Made by a program: the position numbers and the translations under genes | DNA from: Phocaeicola_A sp036804505 | Lineage (GTDB): Bacteria > Bacteroidota > Bacteroidia > Bacteroidales > Bacteroidaceae | Reading direction: 5' to 3' | Assembly (NCBI GenBank): GCA_036804505.1 | Contig: DAIRSI010000007.1 | Coordinates: forward strand, 1-64,000 | DNA: 64,000 nucleotides | Shown: positions 10,030 through 18,868 of the stretch, one piece after another | Layout: each line of letters begins with the position of its first letter | How positions within the stretch are numbered: position 1 is the first letter of the stretch | Notes under the pieces: generated by a model | Database searches by the model: none | Seen by the model: only the letters and a program-made list of their open reading frames with translations | Told to the model about the DNA's origin: nothing

Positions 10030-10072
10030 AAAACGGTCTCTCTCCTCTTGTAAAGAAAAAGAGACCGTTTTT
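10030..10072. terminator. Bidirectional terminator between HTCS and the hydrolase genes
   Basis: Perfect 12-bp inverted repeat (AAAACGGTCTCT at 10030-10041, AGAGACCGTTTT at 10060-10071), A-rich on the left and T-rich on the right. It lies between convergent genes and can serve both. Confidence 0.85.
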
Positions 10073-10107
10073 CTAGTTTAGCCAAACTTAATAACCCAAT
10101 AATCAAT

Positions 10108-11193
10108 TTATTCCTTGCTCTTTTTAACGATTGAACGAATACAATCTATTTCCTTTGCGTCAAAAGGTGTTCCATCTTTTCTATAAATGTCATGAAACCA
10201 CACTTCCGGTTCTTTTACATCGGGAAGCGGTGTTCCCCACGCAAAGATGGTATTTGTCTTTCCGGAAACAAAACCCCAATTTATGGCAGCGACCTTTTCA
10301 CGCAATAACAACGGCAAAATAGATTGGAATGTACTATTGTTTTTTCTTGCCATATATTCGGTACATATCAAAGGCCGATTAAGCACCTTTAAGTATTTTA
10401 TCATTACAGCATGCTCATTCTCTGCACTATAATTATGATAGGAAACCACGTCGGAGTGTGTCAGCTGAAAGGCGTTAATTGGAGAACAGCCAAAACTCCA
10501 GAATCCGGAAGTAATTGGCTGAGAAGGATTACATTCTCTTGCCCATTCAAAAACCTTTTTCAATAAAGAAAGCGATGATGCACCATTACCATCATTTCCC
10601 GGTTCATTGTATAAATCCCACATCAGTACTCGCTTATCATTCCCAAAAGTTTTCATGATATCCTTTACATATTTCTCAAGAATAGGATAAAGAGAGAGTG
10701 TATCTTTGCGTAAGCTATAAGAAGGATCTTTCACCCATCCGGAATTATGCACTCCCGGCTTAGGATCAGGTTGTTTACCATATTGGGATTCCTTATTCCA
10801 ACAATCATCAAAAAAAACAAAAAACGGATGAATCTGATGTTTTTGACAAATGGTAAGAAATTCATTTATTCTGTTTTTCATACCTATAGAATCATTTTCC
10901 CAAACCACACTGCTCAAAAACACCCTCAATGTATTGAAACCTAAATCGTGAGCCCACGATAATTCTTTATCAATTAATTTGGCATCAAAAGTATCTTTAT
11001 GCCACATTTCAATTTGATTTATAGCGGAACTAGGAATATAATTACAACCCACCAACCAAGGCTGACTCTTATACCATTGTTGTGCTTTCTCCTCAGACCA
11101 TCGTGATGCAAATGATTTCTTAACAGGATTTGCTCCATTCAGTACCAGAAATGCAAAACATACAAATAAATTTAGTAATAAAATCTTTTTCAT
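10108..11193 (-). CDS. GH5-like (clan GH-A) secreted glycoside hydrolase
   Basis: Secreted hydrolase of 361 residues with a cleavable signal (about 1-20, ending LNGA). It has a (beta/alpha)8 clan GH-A layout: LGFNTLRVF near residue 90, the acid/base glutamate E197 in WDLYNEPG after beta-4, and a candidate nucleophile E279 in ICTEYMAR after beta-7. Similar Bacteroides proteins are often labelled cellulase or 1,4-beta-xylanase, but the sequence does not fix the substrate. The gene begins 14 bp after the GH127 gene stop, so the two are one transcript. A role in removing backbone or side-chain sugars next to arabinofuranose is inferred from that pairing. Confidence 0.8.
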   Translation of the reverse strand: MKKILLLNLFVCFAFLVLNGANPVKKSFASRWSEEKAQQWYKSQPWLVGCNYIPSSAINQIEMWHKDTFDAKLIDKELSWAHDLGFNTLRVFLSSVVWENDSIGMKNRINEFLTICQKHQIHPFFVFFDDCWNKESQYGKQPDPKPGVHNSGWVKDPSYSLRKDTLSLYPILEKYVKDIMKTFGNDKRVLMWDLYNEPGNDGNGASSLSLLKKVFEWARECNPSQPITSGFWSFGCSPINAFQLTHSDVVSYHNYSAENEHAVMIKYLKVLNRPLICTEYMARKNNSTFQSILPLLLREKVAAINWGFVSGKTNTIFAWGTPLPDVKEPEVWFHDIYRKDGTPFDAKEIDCIRSIVKKSKE

Positions 11194-11207
11194 ATTTTGA
11201 AGGTTTA

Positions 11208-13229
11208 TTAATTACAAGTAGGAAATGCTGATATTCTTAATCTTGCAGCACCCATTGGAATGAGCTCAATATCATCAAGTTGTAAAGATTTTTCAGCGCT
11301 TTCATAAGGCAAGACACCACATAACTTATATTCATCTAGTGTCCAACTTGGAACTATTCGTCCTTTTGCCTCAAATACAAGAGGAATATTCTCTTGTGTG
11401 AATGGGTTCACATTAGGCAGAAGATGTTTTTTTTCTTTCAAAATGATATCACTTGTAGTTTTTAAAGCATAATTCCATGGGCTTGCCGGATAAATTTCAA
11501 AAGAAGGCCATTTACTTTCATCAACCCCTTTTTGCCATTGTGAATCCCATATTGCAGTTTCTGTACTTACTTTTTCAACATATCTTTCCTTGATTTTCAA
11601 GGACAAGGTCAAAGGCCCGTAATCAACACTAACGCTGTTTTTATTCACTTGCCAGGTTCTATATGATATTTCCATCGGAAAAAGTATTTTTACTTTATCA
11701 TTATTATTCCATTTACGTTTTAAACAAAGAAATTTCCCTGGAACCAAATCAACATTTATAACTGTACCGTTAACTTCTGCTTTTGCATTTTTTGTCCATT
11801 TAGGTATACGGATATAAAAAGGGAACTCTACCTCTTTTTTCGTCATCACAGTATATTTAATTTCGGTATCAAAAGGATAATCAGTAGTTTCTTTTATAAT
11901 AATCTCCTTATTGTCAGCAACTTTCATTTTTGCTTCACAACTGTTGAACATGATAGATGCAACTCCATTATCGGGTGTTGCCAACACCAAATGTTCTGTA
12001 TAATATGGCCATGCAAAACCATGGTTGTGCTGGCAGCAACGACTGCTAAAAGGATTCATACACAGAAAAGGACCCGCGTTATTAATACCAGGACTATGGC
12101 TTTTACTATCACAGACCACCATATTAGGAGAGGTTATATATCTGAGAGACTTGTAGTCTGGCATTAATGCAGCAGGATAGCTGTTGAAAGCAATATCTTC
12201 ACAATTCTCCGCCCAATAAGAATCACCTGTTATCAGCAACATGATTTCATCCGAAGCCATCTGTTCGGCAAACCCACATGTTTCTGTTCCTTGTCGTGGG
12301 TCAAAAAACAAAGGGCGTGCATTCTCATCAGCACCGAACATCCCTCCGGGAACTTGACCAAATGCCCTTCTTATCAAACTTTGAATGTTGTAACTAGATT
12401 CAAGCATTTTCTTATCTTTTTTGAATAAATAATATGTTGCCGGTTCACGAAAACCTTGAGCCACATTTACATTATGTAGGTTGGGTAATTGTGTCGATTT
12501 TGTCCAATCTGCTGTACATCGATGTAATTTATCGGCCAACTTTAATAAATCAGAATCACCAGTTCTATTATATAACCATACAACACTCCAAAGATTATCT
12601 CCACCTCTACTGTTTCCCCAATAATCCTTTAAAAACTTATTGTCGGGAATAGTTAACTGAAAATGAAAATATTTAGTCATAAAATCTATGACTCTTTGGT
12701 CATTTGTATATTCATAATAAGACTGCAGAATCCAAAGAGCAATCATGTTCGGCCAAAAATCTTGTGCGCCATCATGTTCTGTGTATGGTCCGAAATTTCC
12801 GTCGGAACGTTGACTTTTCAGAATAGCTTCAATCCAAATTCTTGATTCTTTCAACATGTCTTTATCATTAAGAAGATATGCAACCCCAGCATAACCTCTA
12901 AGCCAATAAGGGACTTCCTCCCATCCCCATTTACCTCCTGATTTGAGCCAAGCATTGTCATTTTTTTGTAACCAAGCACTAATTTCCTCCAAATGCCCGT
13001 TCAAACCGTTCTTTTGAAGTTCAAGCTGAGTTCTGAGCCAGCCTTCAGGCTTAATGCTTCCAACTGGTAGCTTTATTAAACTTTGCGGCACCAATGGTTG
13101 TTTGTTTCCTACGTAATTAATTTTTCCTTCATTCAAGGGTATACTATTTACAATTGTATAATTTACCTGTGCATAAGAGGTAATGGATACACCCAAAATG
13201 AATATTGAAACAACTAATAAATTTTTCAT
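11208..13229 (-). CDS. GH127-type beta-L-arabinofuranosidase (DUF1680)
   Basis: Glycoside hydrolase of 673 residues, signal peptide about 1-20 (ending SYAQ). The N-terminal half is an (alpha/alpha)6 barrel (about 50-420), followed by beta domains. The unusual cysteine-zinc site of GH127 is present: E316-x-C318 and the adjacent pair C398-C399, matching the Glu/Cys/Cys/Cys zinc ligands of Bifidobacterium HypBA1, in which the first Cys of the pair is the nucleophile. E302 in GADENAR is the likely acid/base by position. GH127 releases beta-L-arabinofuranose. The related GH146 shares this site, so the exact family needs a profile search. First gene of a two-gene operon with the GH5-like enzyme. 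Confidence 0.85.
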   Translation of the reverse strand: MKNLLVVSIFILGVSITSYAQVNYTIVNSIPLNEGKINYVGNKQPLVPQSLIKLPVGSIKPEGWLRTQLELQKNGLNGHLEEISAWLQKNDNAWLKSGGKWGWEEVPYWLRGYAGVAYLLNDKDMLKESRIWIEAILKSQRSDGNFGPYTEHDGAQDFWPNMIALWILQSYYEYTNDQRVIDFMTKYFHFQLTIPDNKFLKDYWGNSRGGDNLWSVVWLYNRTGDSDLLKLADKLHRCTADWTKSTQLPNLHNVNVAQGFREPATYYLFKKDKKMLESSYNIQSLIRRAFGQVPGGMFGADENARPLFFDPRQGTETCGFAEQMASDEIMLLITGDSYWAENCEDIAFNSYPAALMPDYKSLRYITSPNMVVCDSKSHSPGINNAGPFLCMNPFSSRCCQHNHGFAWPYYTEHLVLATPDNGVASIMFNSCEAKMKVADNKEIIIKETTDYPFDTEIKYTVMTKKEVEFPFYIRIPKWTKNAKAEVNGTVINVDLVPGKFLCLKRKWNNNDKVKILFPMEISYRTWQVNKNSVSVDYGPLTLSLKIKERYVEKVSTETAIWDSQWQKGVDESKWPSFEIYPASPWNYALKTTSDIILKEKKHLLPNVNPFTQENIPLVFEAKGRIVPSWTLDEYKLCGVLPYESAEKSLQLDDIELIPMGAARLRISAFPTCN

Positions 13230-13266
13230 AATACATTTATTATATTCGACATTAATTTTATTTGTA

Positions 13267-13274
13267 CAAAATTA
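13267..13274 (-). promoter_or_regulatory. -7 box for the GH127-GH5 operon
   Basis: Minus strand TAATTTTG followed by T, an exact -7 match. It predicts a start near 13261 and a leader of about 31 nt before the ATG at 13229. The rest of the 400-bp gap to 13630 holds only the hairpin at 13511-13560 and no convincing gene. Confidence 0.5.
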
Positions 13275-13510
13275 TTATATTCACATGTCTATTAATAATA
13301 AGATTTATTCAACAACTATCAAAATTCATCCATTTCTAACAATATTATTTCATCATGATATAATCCCGCTAATATTTAACTCTGATCTATATCTGTGATG
13401 TTATTCGAATAGCTACGTATCTGAAAAAAACTTACTTGTTTTTTAATTCTCCCTTTCGAAAAATATGTATCATAGAAATCAAATGTATCATCAACTTCGG
13501 ATACCAACCG

Positions 13511-13560
13511 TCAGAAAAACGAAACCAGCGGAGATACCTCCGCTGGTTTCGTTTTTCTGA
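13511..13560. terminator. Long perfect hairpin terminator after folK
   Basis: Two perfectly complementary 23-nt arms (13511-13533 and 13538-13560) around a 4-nt loop. The inner part is GC-rich (CCAGCGGAG) and the outer part is an A-tract/T-tract pair, so it works on either strand. It lies 70 bp beyond the folK stop and ends the seven-gene minus-strand operon. Confidence 0.9.
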
Positions 13561-13629
13561 TCTTACATATATAATTCGTGAACAACCCAATAGGTGATAT
13601 TCCAGAAAATTTTAATTTCACCAACGAGC

Positions 13630-14106
13630 TTATGATAATATTTCGGCAAGCATCTCCTTCATGGTTTTTCCAGTTACAGGATGGATGAAATCGGGAGCTA
13701 TTTCTGCCAGAGGTTGAAGTACGAACTGTCGTTCCTGAATGTAGGGATGTGGAATGGTTATATCTTTATCATGAAAAATTTCACTGCCATAGAACAGGAT
13801 GTCAATATCAATGATTCTATCATGATATTCACCGTTATGGCTTTTTACAGTACGTCCCATTTCTTTCTCAATGCTTTGAGTAGCATGTAACAAATCCAAG
13901 GGAGAAAGATGGCTATCCACTCCTAAAGCGGCATTGAGAAAAAGATTTTCCGAAAGAAATCCTACAGGAACTGTCTCTATAAAAGAAGATAGGACTCTGA
14001 CGGGTCCTATCTTTTCTTGTATTTTGGCTACTGCCGTTTCCAGATTCTTTTTCCTATCGCCTTGGTTTGTTCCGAGAGCCAGAAAAATCATTGGCATATC
14101 AATCAT
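13630..14106 (-). CDS. folK: 2-amino-4-hydroxy-6-hydroxymethyldihydropteridine pyrophosphokinase (HPPK)
   Basis: Cytoplasmic enzyme of folate synthesis that transfers pyrophosphate from ATP to 6-hydroxymethyl-7,8-dihydropterin. The 158 residues match the usual size. Family motifs are the N-terminal LGTNQGDRKKNL, the substrate-binding FLNAAL region, and DRIIDIDILFYG with the two magnesium-binding aspartates, followed by IPHPYIQERQFVLQPL. The start at 14106 overlaps the queA stop by 8 nt; in-frame ATGs at 14097 and 14091 are alternatives. It is the last gene of the operon and is followed by the strong hairpin at 13511-13560. Confidence 0.95.
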   Translation of the reverse strand: MIDMPMIFLALGTNQGDRKKNLETAVAKIQEKIGPVRVLSSFIETVPVGFLSENLFLNAALGVDSHLSPLDLLHATQSIEKEMGRTVKSHNGEYHDRIIDIDILFYGSEIFHDKDITIPHPYIQERQFVLQPLAEIAPDFIHPVTGKTMKEMLAEILS

Positions 14107-15154
14107 TTAATATCAGCATAGCGTCACCATAAGTACCGAAACGATATTCTTCTTTCAGTGCTACATTATAGGCTTCCATTACCAAATCATATCCTCCGTA
14201 TGCAGCTACGAGCATAAGAAGAGTGGAGTAAGGCATGTGGAAGTTGGATACCATACAATTGGATGCAGAAAAAGAGTAGGGTGGAAAAATGAATTTATTG
14301 GTCCAGCCTTCAAACTCTTTCAAATGCCCGTCTGCCCCGACAGCTGTCTCTATGGCCCGGACAACAGTTGTACCAACTGCACAAACACGATGGCTTTCAT
14401 CTATTCCTTTGTTTACAATGTCTGTAGCCTTCTTCTCAACAAACATTTGCTCTGAATCCATCTTATGTTTTGTTAGATCTTCTACATCTATTTCACGGAA
14501 ATTACCCAAACCTGCATGCAAAGTAAGAAAAGCAAAGTCAATACCTTTTATTTCCATACGTTTCATCAGTTCTCTGCTGAAATGAAGATTTGCCGTTGGA
14601 GCAGTCACTGCACCTTCGTTCTTCGCAAAAATGGATTGAAAATTCTCTGCATCGCTAGATTCTACCTTACGCTTGATGAAATGAGGAATAGGGGGTTCTC
14701 CCAATGCATACAAATCACGTTTGAATTCTTCATGAGATCCTTCATAAAGAAAACGTAACGTACGGCCGCGCGAAGTCGTATTATCGATAACCTCGGCCAC
14801 CATCGAATCATCTTCTCCGAAATATAATTTGTTACCAATTCGTATTTTACGGGCGGGATCCACAAGGACATCCCATAAACGGAATTCCTCATTCAGTTCA
14901 CGGAGCAGGAATACCTCAATACGGGCACCCGTCTTTTCCTTGTTGCCGTAAAGGCGAGCCGGAAATACTTTTGTGTCATTAAAGACAAACACATCATGTT
15001 CATCAAAAAAATCCAGGATTTCCTTGAAAACGCGGTGTTCAATCTTTCCACTTTGCTTGTGCACTACCATCAAACGGGCCTCATCACGATTCTCCGTTGG
15101 ATATAGGGCGATTCTCTCTTCAGGTAATTTGAACTTAAATTGTGACAGTTTCAT
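14099..15154 (-). CDS. queA: S-adenosylmethionine:tRNA ribosyltransferase-isomerase
   Basis: Penultimate enzyme of queuosine synthesis. It transfers and isomerises the ribose of AdoMet onto 7-aminomethyl-7-deazaguanine in tRNA, giving epoxyqueuosine. The 351 residues are full length. Typical stretches are the N-terminal FKLPEERIALYP, VFNDTKVFPARLYG, the substrate-site EGAVTAPTANLHFS, FLTLHAGLGNF and VGTTVVRAIE. It lies 3 nt after truB and overlaps folK, so it is translated within the operon. The truB-queA pair groups two tRNA modification genes, an arrangement common in Bacteroidales. Confidence 0.97.
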   Translation of the reverse strand: MKLSQFKFKLPEERIALYPTENRDEARLMVVHKQSGKIEHRVFKEILDFFDEHDVFVFNDTKVFPARLYGNKEKTGARIEVFLLRELNEEFRLWDVLVDPARKIRIGNKLYFGEDDSMVAEVIDNTTSRGRTLRFLYEGSHEEFKRDLYALGEPPIPHFIKRKVESSDAENFQSIFAKNEGAVTAPTANLHFSRELMKRMEIKGIDFAFLTLHAGLGNFREIDVEDLTKHKMDSEQMFVEKKATDIVNKGIDESHRVCAVGTTVVRAIETAVGADGHLKEFEGWTNKFIFPPYSFSASNCMVSNFHMPYSTLLMLVAAYGGYDLVMEAYNVALKEEYRFGTYGDAMLILND

Positions 15155-15157
15155 AAT

Positions 15158-15865
15158 TTACTCCTTTATTGCATTTACTTCTTGTTTTTCTAACCAGTCT
15201 GAAAAAGCATCCACTTCCAGACAATCTTTTAAAGTGACATTCCCTACCCTCGTACGGCAAAGAGCTGTCAAGTGTGCCCCGCTTTGAAGGGCCTCACCTA
15301 TATCACGAGCCAAAGCACGAATATAGGTCCCTTTACTGCAAACCACCCGGATTTTGATTTCCGGAAGGGAACAGTCCAATAATTCCAGCTCATCAATAAC
15401 CAGAGTCTTAGGCTTAAGTTCGACCTCCTGACCACCTCTTGCCAACTGATAAGCTCTTTTTCCATCTACTTTACATGCAGAAAAAGCCGGTGGTATTTGT
15501 TCGATACTCCCGACGAACTGCTGCAAAGTTTTTTCTACCAATTCCTTTGTAATATGCTCCGTAGGATAAGTAGCATCTATTTCTTTCTCCAAATCGAAAG
15601 ACGGAGTCGTTGCCCCCAATTTAATGGTTGCTACATATTCTTTGGTTCCATACTGTAACTCTTCTATTTTTTTTGTTGCCTTTCCGGTGCAAATAATCAT
15701 CACACCTGTAGCCAAAGGATCCAATGTCCCGGCATGTCCAACCTTGAGTTTTTTCACTCCTATCTTACGGCACAACAAGTACCGGATTTTATTCACCAAA
15801 GCAAAGGAAGTCCAATGATATGGCTTATTCAAATATAAAATCTCACCCTCTCTAAAATCCATCAT
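15158..15865 (-). CDS. truB: tRNA pseudouridine(55) synthase
   Basis: Makes pseudouridine at position 55 in the T-loop of tRNAs. The 235-residue protein has the N-terminal KPYHWTSFALVNKIR and the catalytic-aspartate motif GHAGTLDPLATGVMII near residue 44, then PPAFSACKVDGKRAYQLAR and the RVVCSKGTYIRALARDIGE motif. It is shorter than the E. coli enzyme because the C-terminal PUA-like extension is missing, which is usual in Bacteroidetes. It begins 14 nt after uppP and ends 3 nt before queA. Confidence 0.96.
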   Translation of the reverse strand: MMDFREGEILYLNKPYHWTSFALVNKIRYLLCRKIGVKKLKVGHAGTLDPLATGVMIICTGKATKKIEELQYGTKEYVATIKLGATTPSFDLEKEIDATYPTEHITKELVEKTLQQFVGSIEQIPPAFSACKVDGKRAYQLARGGQEVELKPKTLVIDELELLDCSLPEIKIRVVCSKGTYIRALARDIGEALQSGAHLTALCRTRVGNVTLKDCLEVDAFSDWLEKQEVNAIKE

Positions 15866-15879
15866 TCAATATTTGTCTC

Positions 15880-16686
15880 TTAAACCAGTGTACATATTAT
15901 AGTAACAGCTCCAACAATAGCACAATAAACGGCAAAATAAATAAGCTTTCCTTTCTTTACAATATTGACCATCCATTTGCATGCCAGACATCCGAAGATG
16001 AAAGCGGCAATAAAGCCGATAATCAATGCTCCTACGGATGTATTTCCGGCTACAGCTTCAGCTCCTCCTTTCATCGCCTTTATAATATCCAGCAATGCTT
16101 CGCCTAAGATAGGCGGAATCACCATAAGGAATGAAAATTGAGCAAGTTTTGCCTTATTGTCGCCAATCAACAACCCGGTTGCAATGGTAGAACCTGAACG
16201 TGAAAGTCCGGGCATCACAGCACACGCCTGAGCAATGCCGATGATGAAGGCATCCTTGAGTGAAATATTTTCTTTCTGACGAGGTTTCGCATAATAAGAA
16301 AATGCCAATAAGGCTGCTGTCAGCAAAAGCATACATCCTACTATAAGTAAACCCGATCCGAAAACATCCTCTACAGTATCCTTAAAGAAAACACCTACAA
16401 TGCCCACAGGTATCATTGATACCAGAATGGACAGAGCATATCTTGTCTCTTCGTTCTTTTCAAATTTGAAAAGACCTTTCAAAATCCATACTATTTCTTT
16501 CCAAAGAATGACTACTGTACTCAAAACCGTAGCAATGTGTACAATTACAGTGAATGCAAGATTATCCTCACCGTTATTCAATCCGAAAAGGGCAGCACCT
16601 ATAGCCAAATGACCGCTGCTGCTCACAGGCAAATACTCTGTGAGTCCCTGTATGATTCCTAAAATCAAAGCTTGAAACCAATCCAT
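15880..16686 (-). CDS. uppP: Undecaprenyl-diphosphatase
   Basis: Integral membrane phosphatase that recycles undecaprenyl pyrophosphate to the carrier lipid for peptidoglycan and surface glycans. The 268 residues include about eight membrane helices. The two active-site motifs are present: GLTEYLPVSSSGHLAIG near residue 14 and PGLSRSGSTIATGLLIG near residue 159. The start codon overlaps the DUF3098 stop (TAATG), so translation is coupled. Overproduction of this family is known to give bacitracin resistance, but nothing here suggests a special role. Confidence 0.97.
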   Translation of the reverse strand: MDWFQALILGIIQGLTEYLPVSSSGHLAIGAALFGLNNGEDNLAFTVIVHIATVLSTVVILWKEIVWILKGLFKFEKNEETRYALSILVSMIPVGIVGVFFKDTVEDVFGSGLLIVGCMLLLTAALLAFSYYAKPRQKENISLKDAFIIGIAQACAVMPGLSRSGSTIATGLLIGDNKAKLAQFSFLMVIPPILGEALLDIIKAMKGGAEAVAGNTSVGALIIGFIAAFIFGCLACKWMVNIVKKGKLIYFAVYCAIVGAVTIICTLV

Positions 16687-16922
16687 TATTCTTCGGCGGA
16701 TTTTTTAGGACTGCGCAAAATTGCATAAATGATAAAAATAAATCCGAAGAAACTTACTGCCGGAGCAATTCTGATTCTACGAACACTAAATATATCGGGT
16801 TCAAAATGAGTCACTGTTGATCCGGGACCTAACATAAGCAAAAAGCCGATAATGACAATTGCCATACCTACACCCAAAAGGATGAAATTCGTTTTATCGA
16901 ACGCAAATTTTTGTCTGTCCAT
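16686..16922 (-). CDS. DUF3098 small membrane protein
   Basis: Protein of 78 residues with two membrane helices (about 14-31, and 50-68) and a short lysine-rich tail (RSPKKSAEE). It begins 14 nt after ftsX and overlaps uppP. DUF3098 proteins occur at this position in many Bacteroidales, between ftsX and uppP, which suggests an envelope or division role. No catalytic motif is visible and the function is unknown. Confidence 0.85.
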   Translation of the reverse strand: MDRQKFAFDKTNFILLGVGMAIVIIGFLLMLGPGSTVTHFEPDIFSVRRIRIAPAVSFFGFIFIIYAILRSPKKSAEE

Positions 16923-16936
16923 ATTGATTATCTATT

Positions 16937-17812
16937 TTAAATATAATATAATGCACTTGCTTTCATTCGCAAGTATTTGTTTACCGAGAAATAAGCACAA
17001 AGGAACGTAATGATAAGTCCGAAAAGAAAAACGGAACTCAATACAATAATCATTACATCCAACGTAACGACTTCCAGCAATTCGGGCTCATAGGTAACCA
17101 TCATATAAGCAGCAAACATGAGAACACCGTCGGCCAAAAGACCTGAAACAATACCTATCCAAAGATTCCTCATCACATAAGGCTTTCGGATGAATCCCCA
17201 ACTGGCACCTACCAATTTCATTGTATAAATGGAAAATCTCTGTGAATAAATGGACAAACGTATGGTATTGTTTATCAAAGCAAAGGAAATGAGAGAAAGC
17301 AAAGCCGCGAGACACAGCATGATAATGCTGGCACGACGCACATTTGTATTGACAGCGTCCATCAAATCCTGCTGATACACAATTTCCACCACATTACGGT
17401 TTTGCTTGATGTTTTTTTCAATCCATTTCAAACTATCGGAATTGGCATAGTCTGAAGCCAGTTTCACTTCCATCGATGCCGTAAAAGGATTATGACCGAG
17501 AAATTCAGCCGGATCCGAGCCCATGGCTTCTGTCTGCTCCTTAAGGGCCTCTTCTTTTGAAATATACATCACATCCCTTACATAACGTTCGTGCTTTAAC
17601 TGCTGAAGAAGCTTGTAAGTATCCGGCTTGCTTATATCATCATTGAGCAACAAAGATATATTGATGTTCTCGCGAACATATACTGACAAATTCTGTGCGG
17701 TCAAAACAAAAAACACAACCGCACCCAATAAGAGCAAGACCAATGTTGTGCTAATGCAACTCGTAAAGAACTGCATGCTGAACAAATGATTCGGTTTATA
17801 TCTTTTCTTCAT
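16937..17812 (-). CDS. ftsX: Cell-division permease-like protein FtsX
   Basis: Membrane component of the FtsEX complex that couples division to peptidoglycan hydrolases. From this start it has 291 residues: a cytoplasmic N-terminus (MKKRYKPNHLFSMQFF), one helix (about 22-42), a periplasmic domain (about 45-160), and three C-terminal helices of the FtsX permease fold. The frame opens 24 nt earlier at 17836, inside the preceding methyltransferase gene. I prefer 17812 because it lies 4 nt after that stop. No ftsE is next to it; separation of ftsE and ftsX is common in Bacteroidetes. Confidence 0.93.
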   Translation of the reverse strand: MKKRYKPNHLFSMQFFTSCISTTLVLLLLGAVVFFVLTAQNLSVYVRENINISLLLNDDISKPDTYKLLQQLKHERYVRDVMYISKEEALKEQTEAMGSDPAEFLGHNPFTASMEVKLASDYANSDSLKWIEKNIKQNRNVVEIVYQQDLMDAVNTNVRRASIIMLCLAALLSLISFALINNTIRLSIYSQRFSIYTMKLVGASWGFIRKPYVMRNLWIGIVSGLLADGVLMFAAYMMVTYEPELLEVVTLDVMIIVLSSVFLFGLIITFLCAYFSVNKYLRMKASALYYI

Positions 17813-17816
17813 CTCT

Positions 17817-18728
17817 TTATTTCTTTTTAAAAACATATATCAGCGAACTGCTTTTTTCCTTATCTTTCCTACATGCGAGCCAAGCCTTGAAGCCATTCCA
17901 CATACCTTTCACAAAATAAGAAGAATGATTCTTATATTTTTCACTCAACATCGACACATAAAACGCATCAAACGGCATAGGCATTTCTTCAATAAGGCTG
18001 AACCCATACTTACTACCCATTCTTTTCATGGTTTCGGGTTCGAAATGCCATAAATGCCGAGGAACATCATAAGCCGCCCAATCTTCCTTGTATAGCTGTG
18101 CATCAAAAGATTTACAATTGGGTACTGCCACAATCAGAGTACCATCATCCGCCAGAATATCGGAAATACGATTCCATAAATAATCCAACTTCTCAACATG
18201 CTCCATGACATGCCACAAGGTAACGACTTGAAAAGAACATGAAGGCAGAAAATCAAGAGCTATGTCTGATTCCATTTCCAATCCGAAATGGTCAAGAGCA
18301 AAATCCCTTGCCATCACACTTTTTTCAATGGCTTTTACTTCCCAACCCTGACAACGCATAGTCTGAGCAAAATATCCTGTGCCAGCCCCGTAATCAAGAA
18401 GACTACCACTTTCCAAGCCAGAAACCTTATTTATCAATTCGGCCTTTCGGGCCAACATATACTTCCGCACCCAATGATAAACATGATTCATACATCCTTT
18501 ATTTGTATCAGTATGGGATATATAATCCGGACTTTCATAATAAGGACCTATTTCAGACTCCACAGGAGCATCTTGAGTAAAGCGAAAACCGCAGTCACAG
18601 CACTTGTATATAGCAAACTTTTCGCGAGTTGCATAACAATCCGTACAATCAATGAAATGCTCTAATTGAGTACTGTTACACAGAGGACAATTATGTATTG
18701 TGAATTTATTGGTGCACATTCTTCCCAA
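17817..18728 (-). CDS. Class I SAM-dependent methyltransferase with N-terminal zinc ribbon
   Basis: Predicted cytoplasmic methyltransferase of 303 residues. The N-terminus carries two Cys pairs of a zinc ribbon (CPLCNST near 14 and CCDCGF near 42), plus CTDC between them. The methyltransferase domain follows, with the AdoMet loop LLDYGAGTGYFAQ near residue 110 and the post-I region DGTLIVAVPNCKS. The substrate is unknown. Related fusions often act on sugars or lipids in surface glycan pathways. An in-frame ATG at 18719 gives a more normal spacing to the -7-like CAAAATAA (18737-18744, minus strand, imperfect). First gene of the ftsX-uppP-folK operon. Confidence 0.85.
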   Translation of the reverse strand: MGRMCTNKFTIHNCPLCNSTQLEHFIDCTDCYATREKFAIYKCCDCGFRFTQDAPVESEIGPYYESPDYISHTDTNKGCMNHVYHWVRKYMLARKAELINKVSGLESGSLLDYGAGTGYFAQTMRCQGWEVKAIEKSVMARDFALDHFGLEMESDIALDFLPSCSFQVVTLWHVMEHVEKLDYLWNRISDILADDGTLIVAVPNCKSFDAQLYKEDWAAYDVPRHLWHFEPETMKRMGSKYGFSLIEEMPMPFDAFYVSMLSEKYKNHSSYFVKGMWNGFKAWLACRKDKEKSSSLIYVFKKK

Positions 18729-18734
18729 ATTTGG
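18725..18734. other. 10-bp palindrome CCAAATTTGG over the methyltransferase start
   Basis: Perfect palindrome at the first codons of the methyltransferase gene, close to where its transcript would begin. It could be an operator or chance. It is short and AT-rich, so the weight is low. Confidence 0.25.
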
Positions 18735-18799
18735 CGCAAAATAACAAATAAATTGACTTATTTAGCACTTATATTAAGTACTCTTAACAAAATAAGATG

Positions 18800-18807
18800 T
18801 ACCTTTG
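18800..18807 (+). promoter_or_regulatory. -7 box for pspC
   Basis: TACCTTTG followed by C, an exact -7 match. It puts the transcript start near 18813 and shows that the in-frame ATG at 18797 lies upstream of the transcript, which supports 18869 as the true start. Confidence 0.6.
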
Positions 18808-18868
18808 CAACCAAAGGATGAATTCAATACGTCTAAAACATGTAAATAAGAAAACAAAAAAACAGATT

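Noticed and set aside
13183..13398. 71-codon plus-strand frame at the GH127 start
   Set aside because: Antisense to the GH127 signal peptide and promoter; no coding features.
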